A DNA stretch of 27,562 nt. Source: JBCCEJ01 sp039030335 (GTDB taxonomy: Bacteria > Pseudomonadota > Gammaproteobacteria > HK1). Below the pieces are notes generated by a model, which was not told the origin of the DNA, made no database searches, and was given only the letters and a program-made list of their open reading frames with translations. Positions 7,165 through 14,964 of the stretch are shown in pieces (position 1 is the first letter of the stretch; each line of letters begins with the position of its first letter). The stretch covers positions 1-27,562 of the forward strand of contig JBCCEJ010000079.1 of the NCBI GenBank assembly GCA_039030335.1, in the 5' to 3' direction. The translations under genes were made by a program, and so were the position numbers.

Positions 7165-8283
7165 TTGATCGCGCGGCGGGAGATACTCGGCCTGTTCGCC
7201 GTGCTGACTACTTCGAGCGGGTCGCTACGCGCGGACCTCCGGGGCGCCGGCCGACGGCGCGGCTCGAGCCGCCACGATGTCGCCTTTGTAGGGTGTCGGC
7301 GCGGGCCGGACGGCGCGTACTGGATGACGGCCCTCGATCCAGTGGGTGAGGCGCTGTTCGACCTGCAGTTGCCCGACCGGGGACACGGCGTGGCGGTTCA
7401 TCCGCGCCTGCCGCTGGTGGCGGTGGTCGCAAGGCGCCCGGGGCGATTCATGCACGTCGTGAATCTTCGCGAAGGCACTGTCATCGCGCAGGCAAAAACA
7501 CCGCCCGGCCAGCATTTTCAAGGCCATGCCTGCTTCTCGCCGGACGGGCGCCGGGTGCTCGCGACTGAAAACGCGTACGAGGCGGGTGTGGGGCTGGTCG
7601 GTATCTACGACGCGCTGCGCGGTTACGAGCGCGTCGGGCAGTTCGATGCGCACGGTATCGGTCCGCACGAGATCATCTGGGGCCGGGACGCAAGCGAGGT
7701 GATCGTCGCCGTGGGCGGGATTCGCCGACACCCGGACTACGGCGCGGCCAAACTGAACCTCGATTCCATGCGCTCATCGGTGGTTCGCCTGGATGCGCGC
7801 ACGGGTGCGCTCCGCGAACGTCTCGAGTCACCCGAGGACCCGAGCACGCTGTCGCTCAGGCATCTGGCCCTGGACCAGGAAGGCGCTGTGCTGGTGGCAG
7901 CGCAGCATCAGGGCGCCCGCACCGACCCGGTCGCTCTGCTGCACCGCCAGCACGCGACGACGCTGCGGGGCCGTCGGACCGGGCGGCGGTTCGAGCAGGC
8001 GGTGCGTCATTACGCCGGCTCTGTCGCCGTGAGCGGCGGTATTGCTGGCGTTACACATCCGCGCGGCGATGCGGTCAGTCTCTGGCACCTGGCGAGGAAA
8101 CACCATCGCATAGTCGAAGGTCTGGAAGACGTCAGCGGGATCGCACCGCACGGCGATCGCGGGCAGTTCGTGCTGAGCGGCGGCACCGGTTGGACGGCGG
8201 TGCTAGATGCGCGCGACGGCTCGTTGGTCAACTGGCGCTCGAGCGACGGCTGGGCCTGGGACAACCATCTGGTCGCCGTCTGA
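7165..8283 (+). CDS. DUF1513 beta-propeller protein (PA4373-like)
   Basis: A 372-residue protein with repeated short beta-type blocks typical of a seven-bladed propeller: AYWMTALDPVGEALFDL, GHGVAVHPRLPLVAVVARRPG, CFSPDGRRVLATEN, and a C-terminal GWAWDNHLV segment common in DUF1513. The N-terminus IARREILGLFAVL carries a twin-arginine followed by a hydrophobic stretch, suggesting Tat export. That would fit a periplasmic protein that folds before transport. It starts at TTG, 6 bp after the previous stop, with only a weak ribosome site, so coupling is likely. It ends the iron operon; the next gene has its own Fur-controlled promoter. Its biochemical role is unknown in the family. Confidence 0.85.
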   Translation: MIARREILGLFAVLTTSSGSLRADLRGAGRRRGSSRHDVAFVGCRRGPDGAYWMTALDPVGEALFDLQLPDRGHGVAVHPRLPLVAVVARRPGRFMHVVNLREGTVIAQAKTPPGQHFQGHACFSPDGRRVLATENAYEAGVGLVGIYDALRGYERVGQFDAHGIGPHEIIWGRDASEVIVAVGGIRRHPDYGAAKLNLDSMRSSVVRLDARTGALRERLESPEDPSTLSLRHLALDQEGAVLVAAQHQGARTDPVALLHRQHATTLRGRRTGRRFEQAVRHYAGSVAVSGGIAGVTHPRGDAVSLWHLARKHHRIVEGLEDVSGIAPHGDRGQFVLSGGTGWTAVLDARDGSLVNWRSSDGWAWDNHLVAV

Positions 8284-8336
8284 CGCGCGACCCGTCCCCC
8301 AGCTTCATTCGCGCCTCTTTCACTACATCTAAATGC

Positions 8337-8366
8337 TTGCGATTCACAAATGATAATGATTATCAT
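8337..8366 (+). promoter_or_regulatory. Predicted sigma-70-type promoter of the ankyrin gene
   Basis: TTGCGA (8337-8342), an 18-bp spacer and TATCAT (8361-8366) form a plausible -35/-10 pair about 100 bp upstream of the ankyrin start. The -10 and most of the spacer lie within the Fur palindrome, the usual arrangement for Fur repression. Confidence 0.5.
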
Positions 8367-8370
8367 TTGT
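8346..8370. promoter_or_regulatory. Near-perfect Fur box
   Basis: A 25-bp perfect inverted repeat around a central G at 8358: each 12-bp arm reads ACAAATGATAAT from the outside in. It contains the classical Fur core GATAATGAT-ATCATT with essentially no deviation. It lies between the end of the DUF1513 gene and the ankyrin gene, and overlaps the predicted ankyrin promoter. Because both flanking genes point rightward, the only gene it can control directly is the ankyrin gene. Confidence 0.9.
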
Positions 8371-8467
8371 TGATAACGGGCGTTGGCGACAGCTGACGTA
8401 TGGGTGATGGTCGCGCAGGCGCCTATGGTCGCCATGGAATCGGCGTAGAACGCTCAAGGGGTCAGGC

Positions 8468-8959
8468 ATGAGTCTCTCGACGGTTGCACAAGACGGGTCG
8501 GCAGCGAGCCACCAGGACGAAGAGAGCGTCCGGGCTTACCTCATCGCGGCAGCTCTGCAACAGATGCAGAAAGTGCAGCATTTCGTCGAATCGCGCGGGC
8601 TCCACCCGGACGCCACGTACGGTGGCAAGCCCACCGCGCTCTGCTACTCGGTGCTGAAGCCCAACCTCTGCCTGATGATTTACCTGATGGAACGCGGAGC
8701 CGATGTCAACGCCGTCGACGGCATGGGCATGACGCCGCTGCACTATGCGACGCTCGGCGGTTGCCGTTTCTGCGTGGTCTACCTGCTGGCACGCGGGGCT
8801 CGGCCGGATCGCGAAAATGCCAGCGGGAAAACGCCGCTCGACCTGACTGACGGTCGTCCTGATCTGACGGCAACACGCAGCGCACTGCTCTCCGGCGGTT
8901 TTGAGCTGAATCCGTATCCGTCCCCGAGCGTGATCGGCACGTCGACCAGCCTGCACTAG
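8468..8959 (+). CDS. Ankyrin-repeat protein, Fur-controlled
   Basis: A 163-residue, signal-less protein expected in the cytoplasm. Residues 1-20 are polar. Ankyrin-type repeats follow from about 52 to 126: GGKPTALCYSVLK..LCLMIYLMERGADVNAVD, then GMGMTPLHYATLGGCRFCVVYLLARGARPDREN, then a partial GKTPLDL. The last 35 residues are Ser/Pro-rich. Four Cys are present, two in GGCRFC. AAGGGG sits six bases before the ATG. Ankyrin repeats only bind partners, so the partner defines the role. The strong Fur box upstream and the adjoining iron operon suggest a function under iron limitation. Small bacterial ankyrin proteins are sometimes linked to catalase or oxidative-stress genes, but none is nearby. 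Confidence 0.85.
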   Translation: MSLSTVAQDGSAASHQDEESVRAYLIAAALQQMQKVQHFVESRGLHPDATYGGKPTALCYSVLKPNLCLMIYLMERGADVNAVDGMGMTPLHYATLGGCRFCVVYLLARGARPDRENASGKTPLDLTDGRPDLTATRSALLSGGFELNPYPSPSVIGTSTSLH

Positions 8960-9155
8960 CCGCCGCTTCTCTGACGCCAGAGTTCGCTTGATCCCGCTGC
9001 CCGCTGGAGCCGCCTGACGGGCAAAAAAGCACCTGTTATCGTTTGGGTCAGGCGTGCGCGCCGCAAATTTCCAGAGTGTTTTCTCGTCAGCATCCAACGA
9101 CCGGCAGAACATTGCGCGGCCGACAGCCTGCCGAATGGTTAGCGCAGGCCCAGCT

Positions 9156-10589
9156 TTATCCGACTGGCATCCAGTCGAGATTTGGCGTGTGCAGATGCCA
9201 GTCGGTCGCTTGCTGAAAGGCGTGTCCGACTCGTAATGCCGCGGTTTCGTCGAAAGGGCGGGCGTAGATCATCAAGCCCGCGGGTAGCCCCTTTTCAGTG
9301 AAGCCACACGGGATCGAAAGTCCGCAGAGCCCAAGAATATTACCGATCGAGGTGTTGCGCAGGTACGCCAGATTGAAATGTGAGTACCTGTCCGGATCGG
9401 CGTCTACCTCGGCTTCGGCATGCGCTGGATACATCGTCGCCGGGCAGAGCAATACATCGATGTCGCGCATGGCCTCGACTGCTCCTGCCCGCAGCCCATC
9501 CCATTTTCGCAAGTTGCCGAGATAATCTGCCGCAGCGACATCGTGCCCTTTGATGACCCGATTGGCGACAGCCGGATCCAAAGCGTCGAAGTGGTTGTCT
9601 ACCAGGTCGCGGTTAAGCGTGTAGGCTTCCGCGGCGATGATGAGTCCGCCCGGGTTCAAGGCCAGCGCACCGCCGGCAGGCTCGAACGGCACAGTGCTGA
9701 CCTGAGCGCCAAGCGCTGCGAAGATGTCGCCCGTCTTGCGCACCAAGGCGACAACTTCGGGATCGGCGTCGTCCCAGAATGCCGTTTCTGCAAACGCCAC
9801 TCGCATCCCGCGGATGTCTCCGTCCAATACGTGCATGACCTGGTCCGGCATATGTCCCAACGTCGAGTCGTCGTCGGCGTCATAACCCGACAGCACCTCG
9901 TAGACGCGTGCCGTATCTTCGACACTCCGGGCGAGTGGGCCGACACTGTCCAGCGTCCAGCTGAGCGGATACACGCCGGCCCGGGAGACGCGCCCCACGG
10001 TCGTCTTGAGCCCGCTGATGCCACAGAGCGAAGCCGGAATTCGGACGGATCCTCCGGTATCGGTGCCAAGTCCCATCGGCGCGAGTCCGGCTGCGACCGC
10101 GACGCCCGTGCCGCTGCTGGAGCCGCCAGGCACATGCGGAGTCTCGTGCCAGGGGTTCTTTGGCATACCATGATCGTGATTCACGCCGACGCCACCGTAG
10201 GCGAACTGCACGGTGTTGGTCTTGCCGAGTAGCACCATACCCGCCTCGCGTAGTCGGCGGACCGTAGTGGAATCGCGTACCGCAAGATTGCCCTCCAGCA
10301 CGTTGGCACCAGCTGTCGTCGGCAATCCTGCGACGTCGTACAGATCCTTGGCAACGTAAGGCAGGCCGTGAAGCGGCCCATGTACCTGGCCGCCCGACCG
10401 TAGTTTGTCAGCGGCCTCGGCGGCACTCAGGGCGAGGTCCGGTGTGACCACACGAAACGCATTCAACTCCGGATCAACGCTATCGATGCGGTCGAGATAG
10501 TGGCGGGTCAGCTCGACCGAAGAGAAGTCGCCGTCGCGAAGACCGCGTGCCAGCTGACTCAAAGTTCGAAAATGAAGATCGTCTGGCAT
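9156..10589 (-). CDS. Amidase signature family hydrolase
   Basis: The 477-residue protein matches the amidase signature family (Ser-cisSer-Lys). The predicted triad is K81 (in PYVAKDLYD), S157 (in GGSSSGTGVAVAAG) and nucleophile S181 (in DTGGSVRIPA); the 24-residue spacing between the two serines is the usual one. Length and lack of a signal peptide fit a cytoplasmic amidase. The family hydrolyses amides to a carboxylate and ammonia or an amine. It is not obviously GatA, because no gatC/gatB neighbours exist and the C-terminus is different. GAGGAA precedes the ATG at good spacing. It is divergent from an acyl-CoA synthetase gene (130-bp shared upstream region), so the acid it releases may be the synthetase substrate; that link is inference. 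A 7-bp perfect hairpin (9161-9177) lies within the last codons. Confidence 0.9.
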   Translation of the reverse strand: MPDDLHFRTLSQLARGLRDGDFSSVELTRHYLDRIDSVDPELNAFRVVTPDLALSAAEAADKLRSGGQVHGPLHGLPYVAKDLYDVAGLPTTAGANVLEGNLAVRDSTTVRRLREAGMVLLGKTNTVQFAYGGVGVNHDHGMPKNPWHETPHVPGGSSSGTGVAVAAGLAPMGLGTDTGGSVRIPASLCGISGLKTTVGRVSRAGVYPLSWTLDSVGPLARSVEDTARVYEVLSGYDADDDSTLGHMPDQVMHVLDGDIRGMRVAFAETAFWDDADPEVVALVRKTGDIFAALGAQVSTVPFEPAGGALALNPGGLIIAAEAYTLNRDLVDNHFDALDPAVANRVIKGHDVAAADYLGNLRKWDGLRAGAVEAMRDIDVLLCPATMYPAHAEAEVDADPDRYSHFNLAYLRNTSIGNILGLCGLSIPCGFTEKGLPAGLMIYARPFDETAALRVGHAFQQATDWHLHTPNLDWMPVG

Positions 10590-10719
10590 GCCTGTTCCTC
10601 GTGCGCGTCGCTCGCGCCGTTAGATTACCAATCCTGACGCCGGACAGCGTAGGCTCTGCTGACGGCGCGTCGTGGCGCCACTGGCGTGTGTGAGTCAAAC
10701 ATAACGAAGAGGCGAGATC

Positions 10720-12288
10720 ATGAGCACGATGCTAAACGGCGCCAAGCCGACGCTCATCTACGACGGGAAGGTCATGGATGCCGCGCAGCTAGAGCGTGTG
10801 GTGCACGGTTTTGCTGCCGCCTTGCACGCGTTGGGGTTGCGCCGCGATGACCGTCTGGCGCTGTGGTTGCCAAACTGTCCAGCCTGGCTCATCGCCCACC
10901 TGGCGGCTTGTCAGCTGGGCGTGATGACCATGGCCGTCAACACGCGTTTTCGCTCTGCTGAGGTTGAGGACGTATTGGCTCGATCCGGGGCGAGCGCGCT
11001 GCTCTACTGGCCCGGATTTCTGGGTATTGATTTCGATGCCATCCTCGCCGACATCGAAGTGGACGCGCTCGCGTCGCTTCGGCACATCGTCGTTTACCGC
11101 GAAGATGGCAAACCGGTACCTCGCCAGGTTTCCGGTCGGCCGGCCCATGACTACCACGACCTGGTGCGCTTCGACGCACTCGCAATCGCGCCGGAGCCGC
11201 GTGCCGACGACGGCTGCATCCTGTTCACAACTTCCGGTACGACTGGCGTACCGAAACTCGCGCTGCATGCGCGCGCGTCGATCGCCGATCATGCAGACAT
11301 CGTGGCTCCAGCCTTTGGCTACGCCGACCCCGACACCACGCTGCTCCAGGCATTGCCACTTTGCGGGACTTTTGGCCATGCGCAGGCAATGGCGGGCCTT
11401 CGTGCCGGTGCGCGCCTCGTGTTGATGTCGGCGTTCTCGCTGGAGCGTGCGCTGGACCTGATCCGGGACTACCGTGTCACGCGCCTGAACGGCGCTGACA
11501 GCATGTTCGAGGACATGTGGGCGAGCGGGCGCGCTGGTGACCTCGCCTCGGTTCTTGGCGGGGGCTTCGCGGCATTTGTAACTCCGGATCCCGAAGACTT
11601 CGCCAGTCGCGCGGAGCAGCACGGGCTCGAGATGTTCGGCCTGTACGGCATGAGCGAAGTGCAGGCGCTGTTCTCCCGGCAGGCACCCGGCTCGCCGGTA
11701 GAAAAGCGTGCTCACGGCGGAGGACGCCCGGTCGCGCCGGCCGCGGCGTTCCGGATCTGCGATCCAGATACGGGCGCGTTAATGCCCGTGCGTACCGCCG
11801 GCGAATTGCAGCTCAAGGGGCCGAGTATGATGCGGGAGTACTTCGGCAACCCCGAAGCGACAGCCGGTGCCTTGACCGCCGACGGCTTTTTGCGCACTGG
11901 CGATCTGGCACACGACGAGGGTGACGGCCGCTTCCGGTACCTCGCGCGAATGGGTGACAGTTTGCGGCTCGGCGGCTTCATTGCGAGCCCGGCGGAGATC
12001 GAGGCCTACATAGACCGCCACCCCAGTGTGGAGACCAGCCAGGTGGTCGGCGTTGACAGTTCGCGCGGCACGGTGCCGGTCGCTTTTGTGTTACCCGCGC
12101 GCGATGCTGCATTCGACGCCGATGCCCTTGCCGCGCACAGCGCGCACGGGCTGGCGCGCTACAAGGTGCCGGTTCGCTTCGTGGCCGTGACGAGTTTTCC
12201 GACGACCCCGAGCCCGAACGGCGAAAAGATCCAGCGCGTGAAACTACGGGAGATGGCGGCGGAGTTGCTGCGCGAGCGGAGCGATTGA
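10720..12288 (+). CDS. AMP-dependent acyl-CoA synthetase / ligase (ANL superfamily)
   Basis: A 522-residue class I adenylate-forming enzyme. Core motifs in order are the phosphate loop TTSGTTGVPK (170-179), YGMSE (309-313), the hinge/ATP-ribose Asp in RTGD (392-395), a somewhat altered A8 region RMGDSLRLGGFIASPAEIE (about 410-428), and the C-terminal catalytic Lys in NGEKIQR (K503). It should activate a carboxylic acid to acyl-AMP and then acyl-CoA. The substrate is not predictable by eye. GAGG lies about 7 bases before the ATG. It is divergent from the amidase and convergent (27-bp gap) with two acyl-CoA dehydrogenase genes, suggesting a local catabolic pathway in which an acid is activated and then desaturated. 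Confidence 0.9.
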   Translation: MSTMLNGAKPTLIYDGKVMDAAQLERVVHGFAAALHALGLRRDDRLALWLPNCPAWLIAHLAACQLGVMTMAVNTRFRSAEVEDVLARSGASALLYWPGFLGIDFDAILADIEVDALASLRHIVVYREDGKPVPRQVSGRPAHDYHDLVRFDALAIAPEPRADDGCILFTTSGTTGVPKLALHARASIADHADIVAPAFGYADPDTTLLQALPLCGTFGHAQAMAGLRAGARLVLMSAFSLERALDLIRDYRVTRLNGADSMFEDMWASGRAGDLASVLGGGFAAFVTPDPEDFASRAEQHGLEMFGLYGMSEVQALFSRQAPGSPVEKRAHGGGRPVAPAAAFRICDPDTGALMPVRTAGELQLKGPSMMREYFGNPEATAGALTADGFLRTGDLAHDEGDGRFRYLARMGDSLRLGGFIASPAEIEAYIDRHPSVETSQVVGVDSSRGTVPVAFVLPARDAAFDADALAAHSAHGLARYKVPVRFVAVTSFPTTPSPNGEKIQRVKLREMAAELLRERSD

Positions 12289-12315
12289 CGCCCGGACCTC
12301 CAGGATGGCCCGCGC

Positions 12316-13449
12316 TCAGCCGCGCATCATGGCCGCCAGTTGCTTCAGCTGGTAGTCGTTATCACCGTAGGTCTGGGCGATCATCGTGATGCGCTTGAAG
12401 TAGTGTCCGATGTCCAACTCATCGGTCATGCCCATGCCGCCATGAATCTGCACGGCGTCTTCGCCGACGAGTTTGGCCGCGTCGCCAACCTTGATCTTGG
12501 CCGTGGTCGCGAGCCGGTGACGCTCGGTATCGTCGTCGATGTTCATACCGGCAGCAGCCATGAACGTCATGGCCTTGGCGGTTTCCAGAGCGTTGTACAT
12601 GTCGACCAGACGATGCTGTATCACCTGAAAGCTGCTGAGAGTTCGCTCGAACTGTTTGCGCGTCTTGGCATATTCCACCGTCGCGCTCAGCAGGTAGCTC
12701 ATCGCGCCGACCGCCTCTGCACTAAGTGCGATCTGTGTCTCATCGACGATCCGTTCGAGCAGAGGCATGCCGTGGTCGACCTTACCGAGTACCGCGTGCG
12801 CAGGGGTGTTGTTAAACGAGATCTCGGCCGCGCGCATTCCGTCGACGGTTGGGTAGCTGCGCATCGAAAGGCCGTCCGCGTCGGTGCTGACGAGAAATAA
12901 CGTCACACCATTCGACGCGTAGTCGTCGCCGCTTGTGCGCGCTGACACGATCAGCTGATCTGCCCCCGGCGCATTGAACACAACCGCCTTCTCGCCGGTG
13001 AGTGCGAAAGTGCCGCCCGAGGCCGTAGCCCGCGTCGCTACCCGTGCGAGGCTGTACCTCGATCTCGGCTCCGCCTGAGCCAGCGCGAACCGGCATTTTC
13101 CGGCCGCGAGCTTTGCCCCAAACGCTTCACCTACGGCAGAGTCTGCGCCGAGGCGCAGCGCGACGGCGCCTGTCACGGCCGAACTCGTCAGCGGTTCCAC
13201 GGCCAGGGCGCTTCCGAGTGCCTCGCAAACCAACGCGGATTCCACCGCGCCAAAATCCAGGCCGCCGAAGTCTTCGGGCAGGCGCAGCGCCAGCCATCCG
13301 AGGTCGGCCATCTCGGACCAGAGTGCCTCGCTGAAGCCCGAGTCGCTGGCGACGCGCTCGCGACGCTTCGGTAAGTCGTAGTTGTCGGCGAAGAAGCGGC
13401 TGGCACTATCGGCCAGCAGCTTCTGTTCATCGGTGTAGGCCAGATCCAT
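12316..13449 (-). CDS. Acyl-CoA dehydrogenase family protein lacking the canonical catalytic Glu (subunit 1)
   Basis: A 377-residue flavoprotein-fold protein with standard acyl-CoA dehydrogenase features: N-terminal helical domain (DEQKLLADSASRFF), TRKQFERTLSSFQVIQHRLVDM (about 263-284) and QIHGGMGMTDE (334-344). The residue aligning with MCAD Glu376 is Gly362 (AQTYGDN), and I see no replacement Glu at the alternative isovaleryl-CoA dehydrogenase position. In actinobacterial steroid degradation, such partner subunits pair with a second acyl-CoA dehydrogenase to form alpha2beta2 enzymes (FadE26-FadE27, FadE28-FadE29). The second gene lies 105 bp upstream on the same strand. I infer that this is the structural partner. 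The ATG has only a weak ribosome site. Confidence 0.85.
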   Translation of the reverse strand: MDLAYTDEQKLLADSASRFFADNYDLPKRRERVASDSGFSEALWSEMADLGWLALRLPEDFGGLDFGAVESALVCEALGSALAVEPLTSSAVTGAVALRLGADSAVGEAFGAKLAAGKCRFALAQAEPRSRYSLARVATRATASGGTFALTGEKAVVFNAPGADQLIVSARTSGDDYASNGVTLFLVSTDADGLSMRSYPTVDGMRAAEISFNNTPAHAVLGKVDHGMPLLERIVDETQIALSAEAVGAMSYLLSATVEYAKTRKQFERTLSSFQVIQHRLVDMYNALETAKAMTFMAAAGMNIDDDTERHRLATTAKIKVGDAAKLVGEDAVQIHGGMGMTDELDIGHYFKRITMIAQTYGDNDYQLKQLAAMMRG

Positions 13450-13508
13450 AACAAGGAACTCGTATTCAGGTTGGCTGCGCGCCTGCGGCGCGGCTTCGGG
13501 AAGTATCC

Positions 13509-13526
13509 GCCAGCCGGATGGCTGGC
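13509..13526. other. Hairpin between the two acyl-CoA dehydrogenase genes
   Basis: GCCAGCC (13509-13515) and GGCTGGC (13520-13526) form a perfect 7-bp stem with a 4-nt loop in the 105-bp spacer. No U-run follows, so it may tune relative expression or mRNA stability and not terminate. Confidence 0.4.
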
Positions 13527-13554
13527 AGCGCGCAAAAGACCGGGCGGCTGTCGT

Positions 13555-14763
13555 TCAGAGGCGGAGCACGGCCTTGGCGATGATGTTCTTTTGAATTTCG
13601 TTGCTGCCGCCGTAGATCGATGCCTTGCGCCAGTTGAAATAGGTGGGTGCGAGCGGCTGCGCGTAGTCCGGTCCGACCCGGTCTTCGTTCCAACCTTCCT
13701 GCATCGACTCGGCGATGAACGGATGGGCGTAGTTGCCGACGGCCTTGTACAGCAGTTCACTAAGCTTCTGCTGAATGAGCGTGCCGTTGATCTTCAGGAT
13801 GGAAGCTTCGGGTCCCGGACCCTGACCGGCTTCCTCGGCAGAAACGACTCGCAATACCACCGCGTCGAGCGCTTGCAAATCAGCTTCGACCTGCGCGATT
13901 TGCATTGCGAAAGACTCATCTTCAATGAGCGGCTTGCCGTCTTCGTGCTCCTCACGAGCAACTCTCTTCAGACGTTGAAGCTGCCATTTGGAACGGCCTA
14001 CCGATGCGATGCCCGTGCGTTCGTGCCCAAGCAGGAACTTTGCGTAGGTCCAGCCCTTGCCTTCCTCCCCGATCAGATTTTCGACCGGTACACGGACGTT
14101 TTCGAAGTGTGTCTGATTGACCTCGGCGCCGCCGTCAATGGTCTTGATCGGATGAACGCTGACGCCTGGCGTCTTCATGTCGATCAGCAAAAATGAGATG
14201 CCCTCCTGCTTTTTATCAGTGCGCTCGGTGCGTACCAGACAGAAGATCCAGTCAGCGTGCTGTGCCATCGTGGTCCAGGTCTTCTGGCCGTTAACGATGT
14301 AATGATCGCCATCGCGTTCAGCGCGGGTCGCCAACGATGCCAGATCGGAACCGGAGCCGGGTTCTGAATACCCCTGGCACCACCAGTCTTCGCTGCTCAG
14401 GATCTTCGGCAGGAAGCGCTCCTTCTGGGCTTGCGTACCGAATGCCATGATGACCGGCGCAACCATCGAGACCCCGAACGGCACGATGCGCGGTGTGCTC
14501 GCCATCGCCATCTCTTCTTCGAAGATGTGCTTTTGCACCGGACTCCATCCAGTGCCGCCCCATTCGACCGGCCAGTGCGGCGCCATCCAGCCTTTCTGAT
14601 ACAGAATTTTCTGCCAGGTGACCTGGTCGTCCCGGCTGAGCGCGACGCCGCGTTCGACTTTTGATTTGATGTCCGCGGGTACGGATTCCTGCATGAAATC
14701 GCGCACTTCCCGCTGAAATGCGCGTTCTTCTTCGGTGAGTTCTAGATGCACTGCTGCGTCCAC
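13555..14763 (-). CDS. Acyl-CoA dehydrogenase (subunit 2, probable catalytic subunit)
   Basis: The protein is 402 residues (398 if the internal GTG at 14751 is used). Hallmarks are CQGYSEPGSGSDLASL (129-144), VNGQKTWTT, an LLGHERTG segment (244-251) and a C-terminal SIYGGSNEIQKNIIAK. The MCAD Glu376 position is Gly385, but Glu248 in HER lies where isovaleryl-CoA dehydrogenase and FadE26-like subunits place their base, so this could be the active subunit of a heteromeric enzyme. The first start is GTG 14763. The GTG four codons later is preceded by GAGGTGG at better spacing and may be the real one. It precedes the other dehydrogenase and probably shares its transcript. It should oxidise an acyl-CoA to the 2,3-enoyl-CoA using FAD; the substrate is unknown. 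Confidence 0.88.
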   Translation of the reverse strand: MDAAVHLELTEEERAFQREVRDFMQESVPADIKSKVERGVALSRDDQVTWQKILYQKGWMAPHWPVEWGGTGWSPVQKHIFEEEMAMASTPRIVPFGVSMVAPVIMAFGTQAQKERFLPKILSSEDWWCQGYSEPGSGSDLASLATRAERDGDHYIVNGQKTWTTMAQHADWIFCLVRTERTDKKQEGISFLLIDMKTPGVSVHPIKTIDGGAEVNQTHFENVRVPVENLIGEEGKGWTYAKFLLGHERTGIASVGRSKWQLQRLKRVAREEHEDGKPLIEDESFAMQIAQVEADLQALDAVVLRVVSAEEAGQGPGPEASILKINGTLIQQKLSELLYKAVGNYAHPFIAESMQEGWNEDRVGPDYAQPLAPTYFNWRKASIYGGSNEIQKNIIAKAVLRL

Positions 14764-14964
14764 CTCGCTGCCGGGCAGCTGATCGGGTCAATCTGAATGC
14801 CGCCATGATATACGCTTGCCCTGCTGTCGCCCAAGGCTGGCCGAGGCGCCACGGGGGCTTTGCTCTCAGCCGCGAAGGCGGCGTCTGCATTTATCTGAGG
14901 GCCGCGATTCGTGCGCACAACCCTGACCAACGGATATGCCTTAGCCATGGGTGAGCCCTGAACC

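Noticed and set aside
9003..9032. A TGCCCG/CGGGCA stem near a run of six A as a terminator for the ankyrin or amidase gene.
   Set aside because: On the plus strand the run is A and not T. On the minus strand the T-run precedes the stem. The loop is 15 nt.
9420..10232. A 270-codon plus-strand frame within the amidase region.
   Set aside because: It is antisense to an amidase with a full catalytic triad; no recognisable protein features.
14806..14954. A 49-codon plus-strand frame upstream of the permease as a possible missing DppB remnant.
   Set aside because: Its translation has no membrane helix or DppB motif and there is no ribosome site.
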